DNA of 64,000 nucleotides from Pelagicoccus sp. SDUM812003 (lineage in GTDB: Bacteria > Verrucomicrobiota > Verrucomicrobiia > Opitutales > Opitutaceae). The stretch is from positions 496,001 through 560,000 of the forward strand of contig NZ_JARXHY010000001.1 of assembly GCF_031127815.1 (NCBI RefSeq). The letters run 5' to 3'. Positions 9,083 through 18,207 of this stretch are shown here, in pieces. The position numbers and the translations under genes are program-made. The notes under the pieces are model-generated. The model worked only from the letters and a program-made list of their open reading frames with translations, did not search any database and was not told the origin of the DNA. Every line of letters starts with the position of its first letter. Within the stretch, counting starts at the first letter, position 1.

Positions 9083-9654
9083 GAAAACGTTTAGCCCATC
9101 GCGTGAAGCTCTACTTCGGAGGCTGTGTCGCCCTCGCGGTTTTCGCTGGAGCGAGTCTGGGGTGCCGGTCGGCGAAACCCCAGCTGGAGACGTCCAGCTA
9201 TGTGCTGCTCTACGACGGAAAGGCCCTGTGGGAAGGCTCTCTCGAAGTGGGGAGCATCGAGATGCCGGCTTACTTGGATCGCTCGGGAATCGTCCTTCAG
9301 TTGGATGGCCTGCGAATGCATGCGGGGCGTTACCACCTGTGGGGCGAGCCGCTCGAAGCGGGCATGCGACGGGTGCTCGGCAAGCTGCTCGATGCGAAGG
9401 GCGGTCTGGCGCGCGACGCTGGCGTGGTGCGATTGCAGGTGGAGCGTTTTCACGGCACGCAAGAGGGAAGCGTCGCCTTTGAAGGTAGCTGGAAAGTGGA
9501 CCCGATCGGCGGCGAGTTGGGGGACTGGCGTCGTTTTTCGATCGAGAGCTCCTTGCAGGCGGACGGGTATCCGGCCCTCGTGGCGGCCCATGTAAGCTGT
9601 TTGAAAAAGCTCTGCGATCAGATCGTGACGGAGCTGGGCCCGGATCGCGGCTAG
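9079..9654 (+). CDS. pqiC: PqiC-like outer-membrane lipoprotein
   Basis: A 191-residue lipoprotein with signal peptide and lipobox LGC (Cys at residue 29). The segment IEMPAYLDRSGIVLQ corresponds to the conserved VxLPxYLDRPxIV motif of PqiC and other transport-auxiliary lipoproteins. It would sit at the inner face of the outer membrane and receive the PqiB tube. It is the last gene of the pqi operon. Its stop TAG shares the palindrome CTAG with the stop of the convergent GH16 gene, so the two coding regions overlap by 4 bp tail to tail. Confidence 0.85.
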   Translation: MRKRLAHRVKLYFGGCVALAVFAGASLGCRSAKPQLETSSYVLLYDGKALWEGSLEVGSIEMPAYLDRSGIVLQLDGLRMHAGRYHLWGEPLEAGMRRVLGKLLDAKGGLARDAGVVRLQVERFHGTQEGSVAFEGSWKVDPIGGELGDWRRFSIESSLQADGYPALVAAHVSCLKKLCDQIVTELGPDRG

Positions 9655-11504
9655 TCCTGAATCGGCGGAACCGCTTCGAAGAGCAGCCGAGCGAAGCGGG
9701 GCGACGACTGTTCGTCGGTGAGCTGGTCCGAGCTGGAGGGGGTCCACGCCTCTAAGCTCTGTGATTGATAAACGGATACAGTCACGTCGCTCAATTCCTC
9801 TTCCGAGCGCGGCGAGAGGACTGGGGCGATGCGCAGAGCGGAGCCATGGCCAGCGATACGGGCGAGCGGGACTTTCGGATCCTTGGAATGGGGATCGCTT
9901 GCAAGGAAGTACTCCACGATTGTCGGTCGGCCATCCTGATCACTGTCCGCCGCGTCGTCAGCGGGCCGAATGCCATGTTCTTGTTTCCATGACTCGTAGG
10001 GACCGAGAGGGTTCAGATCGAGGTTGACCAGACGCACGTTGTCGAGGCGCACGCTTCCGTTGCCCGAGGAGAGGTCGAACTCGATGCGGCTGTTCGCGTC
10101 GGTAGCAAGCGAGTGAACGTGTTCCAGCAGATAGGTCTGCGGCTCCGTCGTCAGATTTATACTACGCTCTGCATAGGCCTGAAACGGTTCGGCGTTCATG
10201 GTCAGGGTGGCTTTCATTTCGTGACCGTCGACTTCGCTCCAGGCGTCAAAGGAAAGCTGATACCGATCGCCTGATTGGAGAGAGATTCCGCCTTGTCCGA
10301 ACTGCGCTTCCCAGATGTTAGGGCCCGCTTGCGTGATGTGGATCCGCGCTGCCCCGTCTTCGACGGAAACGTTGGCTGCGGCGGCTTCGCTCACCCAACT
10401 GTACCAGTTTTCCAGGCCATTCGAGAAGTCGGTGTTGAGGTTCAGAGCGCTTGGATCGACGAACTGGGCGGTGAGGTCGAGATCGCGATTCACCTCGATG
10501 GTGGCCCGCAGTCCGCGCTCGACCTGAAGGTTCTTCCATTTGAAGAAACGCATGCCTACGTCAGGATCCGCCGACAGGGTGACACGTTCGCCAGCTTGAT
10601 AGCTATCCTTCTGGGGGCTGATGCTGGTCAGGCCTGGACCAGTCGATTGCAGCAGGATGGAGTAGGGACCGGGCTGCGCTCGTTGGTACACTCTAACGTA
10701 GTCCACCAGAAACTGGCAGGGGAAAATGCTCTCGTCGATGCCCTGTTGTCCGCCCCAGGTTCCGCCGATCGCGAGGTTCAGCTTGAGGTGCTGCGGCCGG
10801 TGGAAAGGCCAGGTGGCGTCATCGCTGCGCTCGTCGTTGTAGAAGGTGAAGTATTTTTGATCGTCCACGAAGAAATCGATTTTGCTTTCGTCCCACTCCA
10901 CCGCGTAGACGCGCATGGCGCTTTCCAGATCATCGCGTTCGACGGTGTCCCCGCGGCTGGTGTTGATTGCGTGATTGTAAGCGGTGGTGTGCACGGTGCC
11001 GTGGATGACGCCCGGCAGATAGCCGACGTACTCCATGATGTCGATTTCGCCGCAGGCGGGCCATCCCACCTCGCCGATATTGTCGCCCAGCATCCAGATC
11101 GCGGGCCAGGTGCCGGTGCCGGCGGGGACTTTTGCGCGGACCTCCACCCGACCGTAGGTCCAGCTGGCGGAGCGTCGCGAGGTGAGGGAGGCGGAGCTGT
11201 AGTCGTGTCCGGGCAGGTCGCCTTTTCGGGCTTCGATGATCAGATGGCCGTTTTCGATTCGAGCGTTCTCGGAGCGCTTGCGGGTGTAGTACTGGGCCTC
11301 GTCGTTGCGGATGTATCCCTCTTCCCAATCCCACCATTGGGCGTTCGGCAGACCTTCGGTCTCGAACTCGTCGCTCCAGACCAGCAGCCAGTCCTCCGCC
11401 AACGCGCCGTGGCCGAGCGAGAGGGCAGCCGGCAGGGTGAGCAGGGTAAGCAGAGCGAGGGCGGGCAAGCGCGTGCGAGGAGGGGAGAAGGGGTAGCGAG
11501 ACAT
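9651..11504 (-). CDS. Secreted GH16 beta-glucanase with CBM-like and C-terminal tail modules
   Basis: A 617-residue secreted enzyme. After a signal peptide (to about residue 35) comes a GH16 jelly-roll domain with the catalytic signature GEIDIMEYVG (nucleophile and acid/base Glu). A short beta domain follows (GPGLTSISPQKDSYQAGERVTLSA, a Big/bacterial-repeat type), then a CBM4/9-like carbohydrate-binding module (NTDFSNGLENWYSWV). The C-terminus ends with DSDQDGRPTIVEYFLASDP, a calcium-binding tail also present on the GH43 protein here. Laminarin or another beta-1,3-glucan is the likely substrate. The start at 11504 was chosen for its signal peptide; the frame is open 60 codons further upstream without support. 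Confidence 0.9.
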   Translation of the reverse strand: MSRYPFSPPRTRLPALALLTLLTLPAALSLGHGALAEDWLLVWSDEFETEGLPNAQWWDWEEGYIRNDEAQYYTRKRSENARIENGHLIIEARKGDLPGHDYSSASLTSRRSASWTYGRVEVRAKVPAGTGTWPAIWMLGDNIGEVGWPACGEIDIMEYVGYLPGVIHGTVHTTAYNHAINTSRGDTVERDDLESAMRVYAVEWDESKIDFFVDDQKYFTFYNDERSDDATWPFHRPQHLKLNLAIGGTWGGQQGIDESIFPCQFLVDYVRVYQRAQPGPYSILLQSTGPGLTSISPQKDSYQAGERVTLSADPDVGMRFFKWKNLQVERGLRATIEVNRDLDLTAQFVDPSALNLNTDFSNGLENWYSWVSEAAAANVSVEDGAARIHITQAGPNIWEAQFGQGGISLQSGDRYQLSFDAWSEVDGHEMKATLTMNAEPFQAYAERSINLTTEPQTYLLEHVHSLATDANSRIEFDLSSGNGSVRLDNVRLVNLDLNPLGPYESWKQEHGIRPADDAADSDQDGRPTIVEYFLASDPHSKDPKVPLARIAGHGSALRIAPVLSPRSEEELSDVTVSVYQSQSLEAWTPSSSDQLTDEQSSPRFARLLFEAVPPIQD

Positions 11505-11682
11505 GGATTCGTTGTTTTTGTTAAGATGCGAAAAAGCGCAACAAAAAGGTGAGGAAAAAAAGGCTCCTCGCTCCGCGAAGAGGGGCGCTGCGGAGCGCGA
11601 ATCGCGGATGGATCGAAAGGCGCGGACGCGGCGTCTAGAATCGGCTAGCCAAGCGCGGTGGCGAGCGTTAGAGCTAGCGGTC

Positions 11683-12465
11683 ATGAACCCTTACCCCGTC
11701 CCTTTGATCCTCCTTTCTATGGTAGTGTCTTTGTCTCCCTTGTCATGGGGAGGCGATCTCAAAAAAGCCGCTTCGGAATCGCCTGAAACCTTTGTCTTGG
11801 TGCACGGCGCTTGGGGCGGAGGCTGGGACTGGCAGGGGATGGAGCGTTTGCTCGAGGCGGAGGGACATAGGGTGTACCGAGCGCATTTGACCGGTCACGG
11901 ACAGCGGGCCCATCTGGCGAGTCCGGAGATCGATCTGAGTTTGCACATCGAGGATGTGATCGCCCTGATCGAATGGGAGCAGCTGCAGGACGTGTCGCTA
12001 GTCGGCCATAGCTACGGTGGCATGGTGATCACCGGGGTGGCGGACCGGGTGCCGGAGCGTCTGAATCGCCTGATCTACCTCGATGCGATCGTGCCCGAGC
12101 ATGGTGAGAGCGTGAATTCCGCCTTCGGTCGAGACGGCGAGGAAAACGCGGGACCGGGGATCGAGGAAAACGGGTTTTCCATCCCCCCGTGGGTATCGGA
12201 GGGAGCGCCGATCCCGCACGATGTGCCGCACTCCCTCAAATGTTTCTCCGAAGCCCTGACGCTGCGAAACGAAGCCCGATTCGATGTGCCCACGACTTAC
12301 CTCTACTACATCGATCCGGGGATGAGCGAGCAGGAGGACGCGTTCTATCCCTTCTTTCGCCGAGCGAAGGAATATGAGTGGAAGGCGGTGGCCCTGCCCG
12401 ATTGGGACCACAACGCCCACCGCACGCATCCCCAGGAGCTGCTCGAGCTGCTGCTCAGTCGATGA
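11683..12465 (+). CDS. Secreted alpha/beta-hydrolase (EstC/methyl-salicylate-esterase type)
   Basis: A 260-residue alpha/beta-hydrolase. A short N-terminal hydrophobic segment (NPYPVPLILLSMVVSLSPLS) looks like a signal peptide, then the oxyanion-hole motif FVLVHGAWGGGWDWQGM, the nucleophile elbow VGHSYGGM, and a C-terminal His in DHNAHRTHP. The set is typical of the plant/bacterial esterase group that includes EstC and hydroxynitrile-lyase-like enzymes. Substrate is unknown; a carboxylic ester is likely. ATG at 11683 was preferred to an open frame reaching 11503 because the upstream stretch is charged and low-complexity. It is divergent from the GH16 gene. Confidence 0.8.
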   Translation: MNPYPVPLILLSMVVSLSPLSWGGDLKKAASESPETFVLVHGAWGGGWDWQGMERLLEAEGHRVYRAHLTGHGQRAHLASPEIDLSLHIEDVIALIEWEQLQDVSLVGHSYGGMVITGVADRVPERLNRLIYLDAIVPEHGESVNSAFGRDGEENAGPGIEENGFSIPPWVSEGAPIPHDVPHSLKCFSEALTLRNEARFDVPTTYLYYIDPGMSEQEDAFYPFFRRAKEYEWKAVALPDWDHNAHRTHPQELLELLLSR

Positions 12466-12551
12466 GGCCCGCTCGTCGTGGCAGTCGCGGGTTGGCGTAG
12501 CCAGCGAGACTTTGCCTTTGGAAGCCCGCTCGCCGCGCCGCGGCAGGCGCA

Positions 12552-12586
12552 GGAAAAATCCCCGGGGCGAAGCCCCGGGGATTTCC
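12552..12586 (-). terminator. Intrinsic terminator (works mainly on minus strand)
   Basis: Perfect 13-bp arms, AAATCCCCGGGGC and its complement, flank a 3-base loop. On the minus strand the stem ends in a run of T residues, as expected for a rho-independent terminator of the PRC-barrel gene that stops at 12673. The AT ends would also let it stop the convergent esterase transcript. Confidence 0.8.
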
Positions 12587-12672
12587 GATTATCTATGGGC
12601 GCGTTTCAGCGCGGGTCGAAAGAGCGAAAACGGTTTTGGCGGCGAGGCCCGCGGTCGGTCGGACCCGATCGG

Positions 12673-13458
12673 CTAGTCGGTGGCGGTGCTGACGCTGCGG
12701 GCGTTGGGCACGTAGCGACGTAGCTGAGAGAGCTCTTTGCGCCCCATGTCGGTGAGGAATGCCGCTTTGCTCCAATCGATGCGCTTGATCTTGTCGATAG
12801 GGATCAGGTAGCGCTTGGGAAGCAGCTGGTTGCCGTTGTGCAGCACGAGGTGAACGATTTCCCAATCCTGCAGGTCGACGATGATGTCGTCCACGACGCC
12901 GATGGCTCCGTTTTGGTTTCGTATCGAATAATTCATGACCTTGCTCGCTGAATGCAGGTGATGCGTGGCGATGTCCTTGATGTGGCGCACGTGCTCCCGC
13001 AGCTCCTCCACGCTGTGCTCGTATGCGGAAGGCGGTGGTCGGTAGCCCACGACCTGGTCGGTTTGGGGGATCACTTTTGGCCGTTCGTCGTAGATGCCGT
13101 GGCGAAAGTAATGCTGAAACTCGGTTTCGTACTCCTCCTCCACCGAAGGGCGCTCGAAGGCCTTGGGGCAGTTTCGCACCTCCTCTTGGGTGAGTCCGGT
13201 GGGGAGGCTGCGTCGATCCGCCCCGATTCCAGGGGCTTCGAACTGTTCGGGCCTCATCAGCACGCAATCGCCCGCCTCGTCCTCCTGCGTCGGCTCGCTG
13301 AGGTAGCGCATGTTTATGTTGAATCCGCGGTGGACATCGATGACGAGCTGGCGAATGGCCCAGCTTCGGTCGCCGAACAAGATGTCCTTCACCTTGCCGA
13401 CCTTGCCGTCCGTCGCGATCAGAGTGTAACCAATCAAGTCTTTGACGCTGCGTAGCAT
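12673..13458 (-). CDS. Protein with two PRC-barrel domains
   Basis: A 261-residue soluble protein with two PRC-barrel folds. The first is at about 5-75 (LIGYTLIATDGKVGKVKDILFGD) and the second at about 165-240 (YSIRNQNGAIGVVDDIIVDLQDWEIVHLVL). PRC barrels occur in photosynthetic reaction-centre H subunits, RimM and many stress proteins as protein- or RNA-contact modules; the job of this one is unknown. A strong Shine-Dalgarno (GGGAGGAAAA) precedes the ATG at 13458, which fixes the start. It is monocistronic, with a strong terminator downstream. The Pro-rich linker and charged middle part are typical of verrucomicrobial homologues. Confidence 0.8.
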   Translation of the reverse strand: MLRSVKDLIGYTLIATDGKVGKVKDILFGDRSWAIRQLVIDVHRGFNINMRYLSEPTQEDEAGDCVLMRPEQFEAPGIGADRRSLPTGLTQEEVRNCPKAFERPSVEEEYETEFQHYFRHGIYDERPKVIPQTDQVVGYRPPPSAYEHSVEELREHVRHIKDIATHHLHSASKVMNYSIRNQNGAIGVVDDIIVDLQDWEIVHLVLHNGNQLLPKRYLIPIDKIKRIDWSKAAFLTDMGRKELSQLRRYVPNARSVSTATD

Positions 13459-13695
13459 AACATTTTCCTCCCTGCTCTCGGCGGTTCGCGTTTAGGGTAG
13501 GTGATCGGAAAACGCTCCGAGAGTCCGGCGTTTCCCTCCGCGAAAGGTAATCGCAAACCGGTCCGCTCGCAAGTCGCCCGGATCGCTTTCTGGCCCAAGC
13601 CTCGCCTTTCGCTCCGACGCGCCGCGAAAAGAGTGAATAGCTGGCCCAGTCGAGCCGTCTCAAGGGGACCAGTTTCCCGTCGTATTAGTTGAAAG

Positions 13696-14859
13696 ATGAA
13701 AACGCTCACCTCTCCTCGCCCCTCCTTTCCCCGAGCGCAGGGTTCGTTTGCGCGGGCAGTCCTTTTCGTCGCTGCCATAGCGGGCTTGAGTTGGATCCTA
13801 TCCGGATGCGCCACCGGCACGGCGGCCTTTCGGCAAGGAGACTACACGGAAGCGGCCCGAGTCTCCGCCGATCGGCTATCGCGAAATCCGAACAATCGAA
13901 AGGCGGGAGAGGTGTTTCTCCAAGCTTACCCGCAAGCGAGAGAGCTTTGGCTGCAGAAGATCCGATCGGCTCGCGCGGTGGAGTCGGACCCCTTTCGCTG
14001 GGAACGCGTCTACGAGGCCTATCAGGTCCTGCGCGATCTGGCGAACCGCGCTTCGCTGACGCCGTTCGCGGCGCGCTCCGAAATCGTCGTTGATTTTCAT
14101 CTGGATGACATCGAGAGCGCTCGTCGACACCTGGTGGAGGCTCGCGTCTCGCATGCGGAATCCCTCCTGGATCTAAACGACCGCTACGCGGCCCGAGAAG
14201 CCTACGATCATTTCGGTGTGGCCCTGCGCTACGCTGGCCAGCGCGAGGATCTTCTCGAGAGGCAGGACATCGCTCGCGAAGCGGGGACTCTGCTGGTGGG
14301 GATCGACCCCTCGCTGGCGCAGGGACACGGCATCAATCCTGAAAAACTGGATACGCTGCTGCTGGAGAAGCTGATGGATCGCCCCGCGCGCCTGTTCGTG
14401 CGCTTCCTGCCCGCGGCCCAAGCGGAGGCCGCTCAGGTCGCTCACTTCGCGCAGGTGGAGATTGGCGACCTTTCGCTGCACCGCAGCGAAAGCGAAGCCG
14501 GGCAGCGGGACTTCCGACGCGCTCTCGAAAAGGCGGAGGGCCAGGAGCATGACTCGAAGCGGGAAATCTCCGCCACCGTTTTCACCCGACGCAAGGAGCT
14601 GGCCGCTAGCTGTCCCGTCGTGGTTCGCGTTTTCCATAGCGGGACCCAGGAGACGCTGCTGGAGCGCTCGCTCGAAGTCGCTGCCGTCTGGAGCGCCGAG
14701 TGGGATGTGCTGACGGGAAACCGGCGCGCCTTGCCGGACGAGTCCTTTCGCTTCTCCGAACCGCCTGATCCCGAGCTTTCCGAAATGGCGGATAGAGAAG
14801 CCTACGAGATCGCTCAGCGCACGCGCGAGATCCTCGCCGACTTCTGCGGGCAGCTGTGA
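13696..14859 (+). CDS. Uncharacterised lipoprotein with TPR-like helices
   Basis: A 387-residue predicted lipoprotein: signal peptide with hydrophobic core at about 20-35 and lipobox LSGC (Cys 38). The next 150 residues are helical with TPR-like spacing (FRQGDYTEAARVSADRLSRNPNN), and the C-terminal half is mixed alpha/beta. I do not recognise the family. A GAAAG precedes the ATG at 13696. It stands alone, divergent from the PRC-barrel gene. A role as an envelope assembly or scaffold lipoprotein is a guess based only on the TPR-like part. Confidence 0.7.
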   Translation: MKTLTSPRPSFPRAQGSFARAVLFVAAIAGLSWILSGCATGTAAFRQGDYTEAARVSADRLSRNPNNRKAGEVFLQAYPQARELWLQKIRSARAVESDPFRWERVYEAYQVLRDLANRASLTPFAARSEIVVDFHLDDIESARRHLVEARVSHAESLLDLNDRYAAREAYDHFGVALRYAGQREDLLERQDIAREAGTLLVGIDPSLAQGHGINPEKLDTLLLEKLMDRPARLFVRFLPAAQAEAAQVAHFAQVEIGDLSLHRSESEAGQRDFRRALEKAEGQEHDSKREISATVFTRRKELAASCPVVVRVFHSGTQETLLERSLEVAAVWSAEWDVLTGNRRALPDESFRFSEPPDPELSEMADREAYEIAQRTREILADFCGQL

Positions 14860-15189
14860 GTCGTCGGCCGAGCGTCGTCTCGGTCCACCGCTCTCGGACG
14901 AATGTAGTGGCTCTTTCGCTACGAAAGAAGGAGGCCGGTCGACCTCGCATACGCTCGCGGACTGGATACGTTGACTTTCAACTCGAGCCAGGTACGGTTT
15001 CGTTCTCCCCATCCGGTCGAGCAATCGCCTAGCATTGGTGGTTGAACTGAAGGCTAATATCGTACTTAAATACCGTTTATTTCCGTAATTCGACGTATCC
15101 CCCTTCCCCCTCCGCTCAGCTGCGGCGTAGGTCCGAAGCAAGCTTCTCCCGCCGTTTGTTTCGTCCGGACGCTCCCCGGCTGACTTTTT
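14860..15189. other. Intergenic region with hairpin and inverted repeat copy
   Basis: No gene is supported here. It contains a perfect 7-bp hairpin at 14912-14928 (TCTTTCG/CGAAAGA, 3-base loop) without a T-run, an AT-richer stretch at 15050-15090, and copy 2 of the dispersed GGGGATACGTC element. The promoter of the receiver-HDOD gene at 15190 should lie here, but I cannot place it. Confidence 0.5.
15073..15125 (-). repeat. Dispersed GGGGATACGTC element, copy 2
   Basis: Inverted relative to the copy at 6041-6086. On the minus strand it reads GGGGGAAGGGGGATACGTC followed by an A-rich tail. Shared core is GGGGATACGTC, with a G-rich lead-in and A/T-rich tail in both. Such elements often belong to REP families mobilised by RAYT transposases; no RAYT gene is in the window. 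Confidence 0.45.
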
Positions 15190-16896
15190 ATGGCTAACGT
15201 TCTTCTAGTCGACTCCGACGAGGTCGCCCAGCGCGCGATGAAAGGCTTCCTGCTGCGTGGCGATCATCGTTTCGCGGCTGCGAGTTCGGCCCATGAAGCG
15301 TGGGAGTTCATTCGTCAGGTGGTGAAGGTCGACGCGGTGATTTGCGAGCTGCGTTTGAAAGGGGATGATGGTTTGACGCTCATTCAGCGCTTGAAGAACG
15401 ACCCCTTTTTCCGGGCCTTGCCGGTGATCGTCTACACCGCTCACGCGGACAAGGAGAGCGTGAAGCAGGTATTGAGTCTTCGCGTACAGAATTTTCTGCT
15501 GAAGCCCTATCGGGAGGAGGCGTTGCTGCCGGAGATCGGAAAGGCCGTGGCGGATCCGTGGATCGACCAGCTTTTCGTTTCGGACAAGGAGATTTGCGCC
15601 AAGCACAATGTGGGGATCGATCGAGTTCGCGCCAAAAAGGAGGAGTTGGTCTCGCTGCTCGGCAAGGTCAAGGAGATGCTGGCGGACTTGGCGAAGCGCG
15701 AGAAGAGCAAGGAAGCGAGCGAAGTGCTGCACAAGCTGGGCGGGCGGGCGTCGCTGCTGGGAGCCCGCGGCTTGCTGCGGGCGCTCAAGATTTTGGATAC
15801 AAAGGCCCTCGCAGGGGATTGGGGGGATTTTGAAAAGGCTTTGGACCTGCTCTCGTTGGGGGCGAGATTGACGGAGTTGAATCTCAACCCCGATAGCATT
15901 CCGGAGGCGTTTCTCACCGAAGAGGAAATCAACAGCGAAAAGGAAGGCGAGGCGCGAGAGCGTTGGGCAACGGCCCACCGGGAAGGACGCTGTCCGATGG
16001 TCGGCTGGGATCAGCTCAAGCGCGAGCTCGACAAGCTAACCAGCTGTCCGATCGTAGACTCCATCGCGGCGGCGTATCAGATGGCGGCCAACGGGCATCC
16101 CACCTCCCTCAGCCCTTTGCTCGATCTGGTGCGCAAGGATCCTGGGCTGACCGCGGAGATCCTGGCTTCGGCGAACCGCATGAAGCGTTCCGAAGATGAT
16201 GGCGATCCGGGCATCTTGGAGGAGCCGCGCATGGCCATCGGCTGGCTGGGGGAAAACCGCTTGGCGGCTCTTGGCGGAAATCTGGTGACGGTGGAGGAGC
16301 GCCTGATCCGTGTCCCGCCACTGTTCAACTGGCCCAACTTTCGACTCTTCCAGCTGGGAACGGCTCACATGGCCCGTTTCGTCTGCGAGCACCTGGAAAT
16401 GGCTTCCTTTTCGGTTTCCGCCTACACCGCCGGCATGATCCACGATCTGGGCAAGCTGCTGTTGATGCGTCTGCACCCGTTCGCCTTCCCCGCGATCCAC
16501 GAGCACGCCATCCGCGAAGGCCTGACCCTGGCCAAGGCGGAACGCCATTTTTTGGAGGTCAGCACTTACGAAATGGCGGCTTACTTCGCGGAGAAGCAGG
16601 ACTTGCCCAGGCAGTATGTGAACGTGTTCCGCTGGATGGAGAAACCGGAGGAAGCTCCAGTGGACTCCGATCTCGTGGCGGTGGTCTCGCTGGCCCGTGA
16701 CCTCTGCCGGCGCAACGAGGTGGGCTTCAACGGGGATACGCCGGAGGATGATGCCACGCCGCTGGAGGAGACCTCCGAATGGCAGGTTCTCAAGAACCGC
16801 GTCTACCTGAACTTCGATCTGAAGAGATTCGAGAAGCAGGCCCACAAAGAGTGTCTCGCGATCCGCCGCGAGCTGCGAGGCCTCTTCTCCCGTTAG
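15190..16896 (+). CDS. Pseudo-receiver / Hpt-like / HDOD signalling protein
   Basis: A 568-residue cytoplasmic protein with three parts. Residues 3-120 form a receiver domain, but the phospho-acceptor Asp is replaced by Glu (E53 in VICELRL), while D8, T83 and K105 remain; E at this place can mimic the phosphorylated state. Residues about 150-225 resemble an Hpt bundle, with H181 in VLHKLGGRASLLGA. Residues about 270-500 are an HDOD domain (AYTAGMIHDLGKLLLM). HDOD proteins act in c-di-GMP, stress and motility signalling, usually without catalysis. purT follows 66 bp downstream. A second HDOD protein with a degenerate receiver lies on the other side of purT. Confidence 0.85.
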   Translation: MANVLLVDSDEVAQRAMKGFLLRGDHRFAAASSAHEAWEFIRQVVKVDAVICELRLKGDDGLTLIQRLKNDPFFRALPVIVYTAHADKESVKQVLSLRVQNFLLKPYREEALLPEIGKAVADPWIDQLFVSDKEICAKHNVGIDRVRAKKEELVSLLGKVKEMLADLAKREKSKEASEVLHKLGGRASLLGARGLLRALKILDTKALAGDWGDFEKALDLLSLGARLTELNLNPDSIPEAFLTEEEINSEKEGEARERWATAHREGRCPMVGWDQLKRELDKLTSCPIVDSIAAAYQMAANGHPTSLSPLLDLVRKDPGLTAEILASANRMKRSEDDGDPGILEEPRMAIGWLGENRLAALGGNLVTVEERLIRVPPLFNWPNFRLFQLGTAHMARFVCEHLEMASFSVSAYTAGMIHDLGKLLLMRLHPFAFPAIHEHAIREGLTLAKAERHFLEVSTYEMAAYFAEKQDLPRQYVNVFRWMEKPEEAPVDSDLVAVVSLARDLCRRNEVGFNGDTPEDDATPLEETSEWQVLKNRVYLNFDLKRFEKQAHKECLAIRRELRGLFSR

Positions 16897-16962
16897 GCGC
16901 CCATCGTTCGCTAGGGCGTTGGTTTAGGTTGAATTGCGGGCACGAGCGATTTGACTGCCGAA

Positions 16963-18147
16963 ATGGTAAGCATCGGCACCCCATTTTCATCAACCGCCAA
17001 GAAGGCTCTGCTCTGCGGCTCGGGAGAGCTCGGCAAGGAAATCGCTCTCGAGCTGCAACGCTATGGCGTGGAAGTGATCGCGGCGGACGCCTACGAAAAC
17101 GCCCCTGCCATGCAGGTGGCGACCCGGTCCCGGGTGTTTTCCATGCTCGATGCCGAAGCCTTGAGACAGGTGATCGAGGAGGAGCGTCCGGATTGGGTGA
17201 TTCCCGAAGTCGAGGCCATCGCCACGGAGGTGTTGGTGGAAATGGAAGCCAAAGGGGTGACTCAGGTGGCGCCTACCGCCCTGGCCACTCAGCTCACCAT
17301 GAATCGCGAAGGGATCCGTCGCTTGGCGGCGGAGGAGCTGGGGCTGAAGACCTCGCCCTATCGATTTGCCGCCAGCTTCGACCAGTTTGCGGCTGCCGTT
17401 GCGGAGATCGGCTTCCCCTGCGTGGTCAAGCCGATCATGAGCTCTTCGGGAAAAGGGCAGAGCGTTTTGCGGACCCAGGAGGAAATGCAAGCGGCATGGA
17501 CCTACGCCCAGGAAGGAGGGCGCGCGGGCAAGGGAAAGGTGATCGTGGAGGGCTTCGTCGACTTCGACTATGAAATCACCCTGCTGACCCTGCGTCACTG
17601 CGGGGGCGCTCATTTCTGCGATCCTATCGGGCACGTGCAAAAAGATGGCGACTACCGCGAATCCTGGCAGCCGCAGCCCATGAGCCCGAAGGCCTTGGAA
17701 AACGCCAGGAACATCGCCGGCGCGGTGACCGAAGCCCTCGGTGGATATGGGATTTTCGGAGTCGAGCTGTTCGTCAAGGGAGATCAGGTCTACTTCAGCG
17801 AAGTGTCTCCACGGCCTCATGACACTGGCATGGTGACGATGATTTCCCAGGATCTGTCCCAGTTCGCATTGCACGTCCGGGCGATTCTCGGTTTGCCGGT
17901 TCCGGCGATACGCCAGCTCGGTCCCAGCGCCTCCTCCGTAATCCTAGTGGAAGGGAAGTCGGGCAAACCAAGCTATGGAAACCTGGAAGAAGCCCTTCGA
18001 GAGCCGGACACTCAGCTTCGCCTCTTTGGAAAGCCGGGCGTTTCGGGAAAGCGCCGCATGGGGGTTTGCCTCGCTCGCGCCGACTCCGTGGAAGCGGCCC
18101 GAGCCAAGGCTGTCGCTGCTTCGTCCTCGGTGACGGTGGAGCTCTGA
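16963..18147 (+). CDS. purT: Formate-dependent phosphoribosylglycinamide formyltransferase PurT
   Basis: A 394-residue ATP-grasp enzyme that makes formyl-GAR from GAR, formate and ATP in purine synthesis. Features seen are the N-terminal dinucleotide-like motif [29 protein letters not shown], the ATP-grasp Lys region [17 protein letters not shown], and the Mg-binding [29 protein letters not shown]. Length matches E. coli PurT. An in-frame TTG at 16951 would add four residues; I prefer the ATG at 16963. The enzyme lets the cell use formate instead of formyl-tetrahydrofolate at this step. Confidence 0.95.
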   Translation: MVSIGTPFSSTAKKALLCGSGELGKEIALELQRYGVEVIAADAYENAPAMQVATRSRVFSMLDAEALRQVIEEERPDWVIPEVEAIATEVLVEMEAKGVTQVAPTALATQLTMNREGIRRLAAEELGLKTSPYRFAASFDQFAAAVAEIGFPCVVKPIMSSSGKGQSVLRTQEEMQAAWTYAQEGGRAGKGKVIVEGFVDFDYEITLLTLRHCGGAHFCDPIGHVQKDGDYRESWQPQPMSPKALENARNIAGAVTEALGGYGIFGVELFVKGDQVYFSEVSPRPHDTGMVTMISQDLSQFALHVRAILGLPVPAIRQLGPSASSVILVEGKSGKPSYGNLEEALREPDTQLRLFGKPGVSGKRRMGVCLARADSVEAARAKAVAASSSVTVEL

Positions 18148-18207
18148 GCGGCGCTCCATCGGGGGCGGGGAAATGCGGAGCCGGACCCGCGAGCGTGAAC
18201 GGGCGGC

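Noticed and set aside
10275-11552. 425-codon plus-strand frame
   Set aside because: Antisense shadow of the GH16 gene; no family motif, repetitive Gly/Val/Ala composition.
12593-13663. 356-codon minus-strand frame
   Set aside because: Same strand but different frame from the PRC-barrel gene, Arg/Pro-rich, no ribosome site; the PRC frame has a strong one.
14912-14928. Perfect 7-bp hairpin considered as terminator of the lipoprotein gene
   Set aside because: No T-run on either strand and weak A/T-rich stem; noted only within the intergenic entry.
14173-15141. 322-codon minus-strand frame
   Set aside because: Mostly antisense to the lipoprotein gene; its N-terminus is translated from the dispersed repeat.
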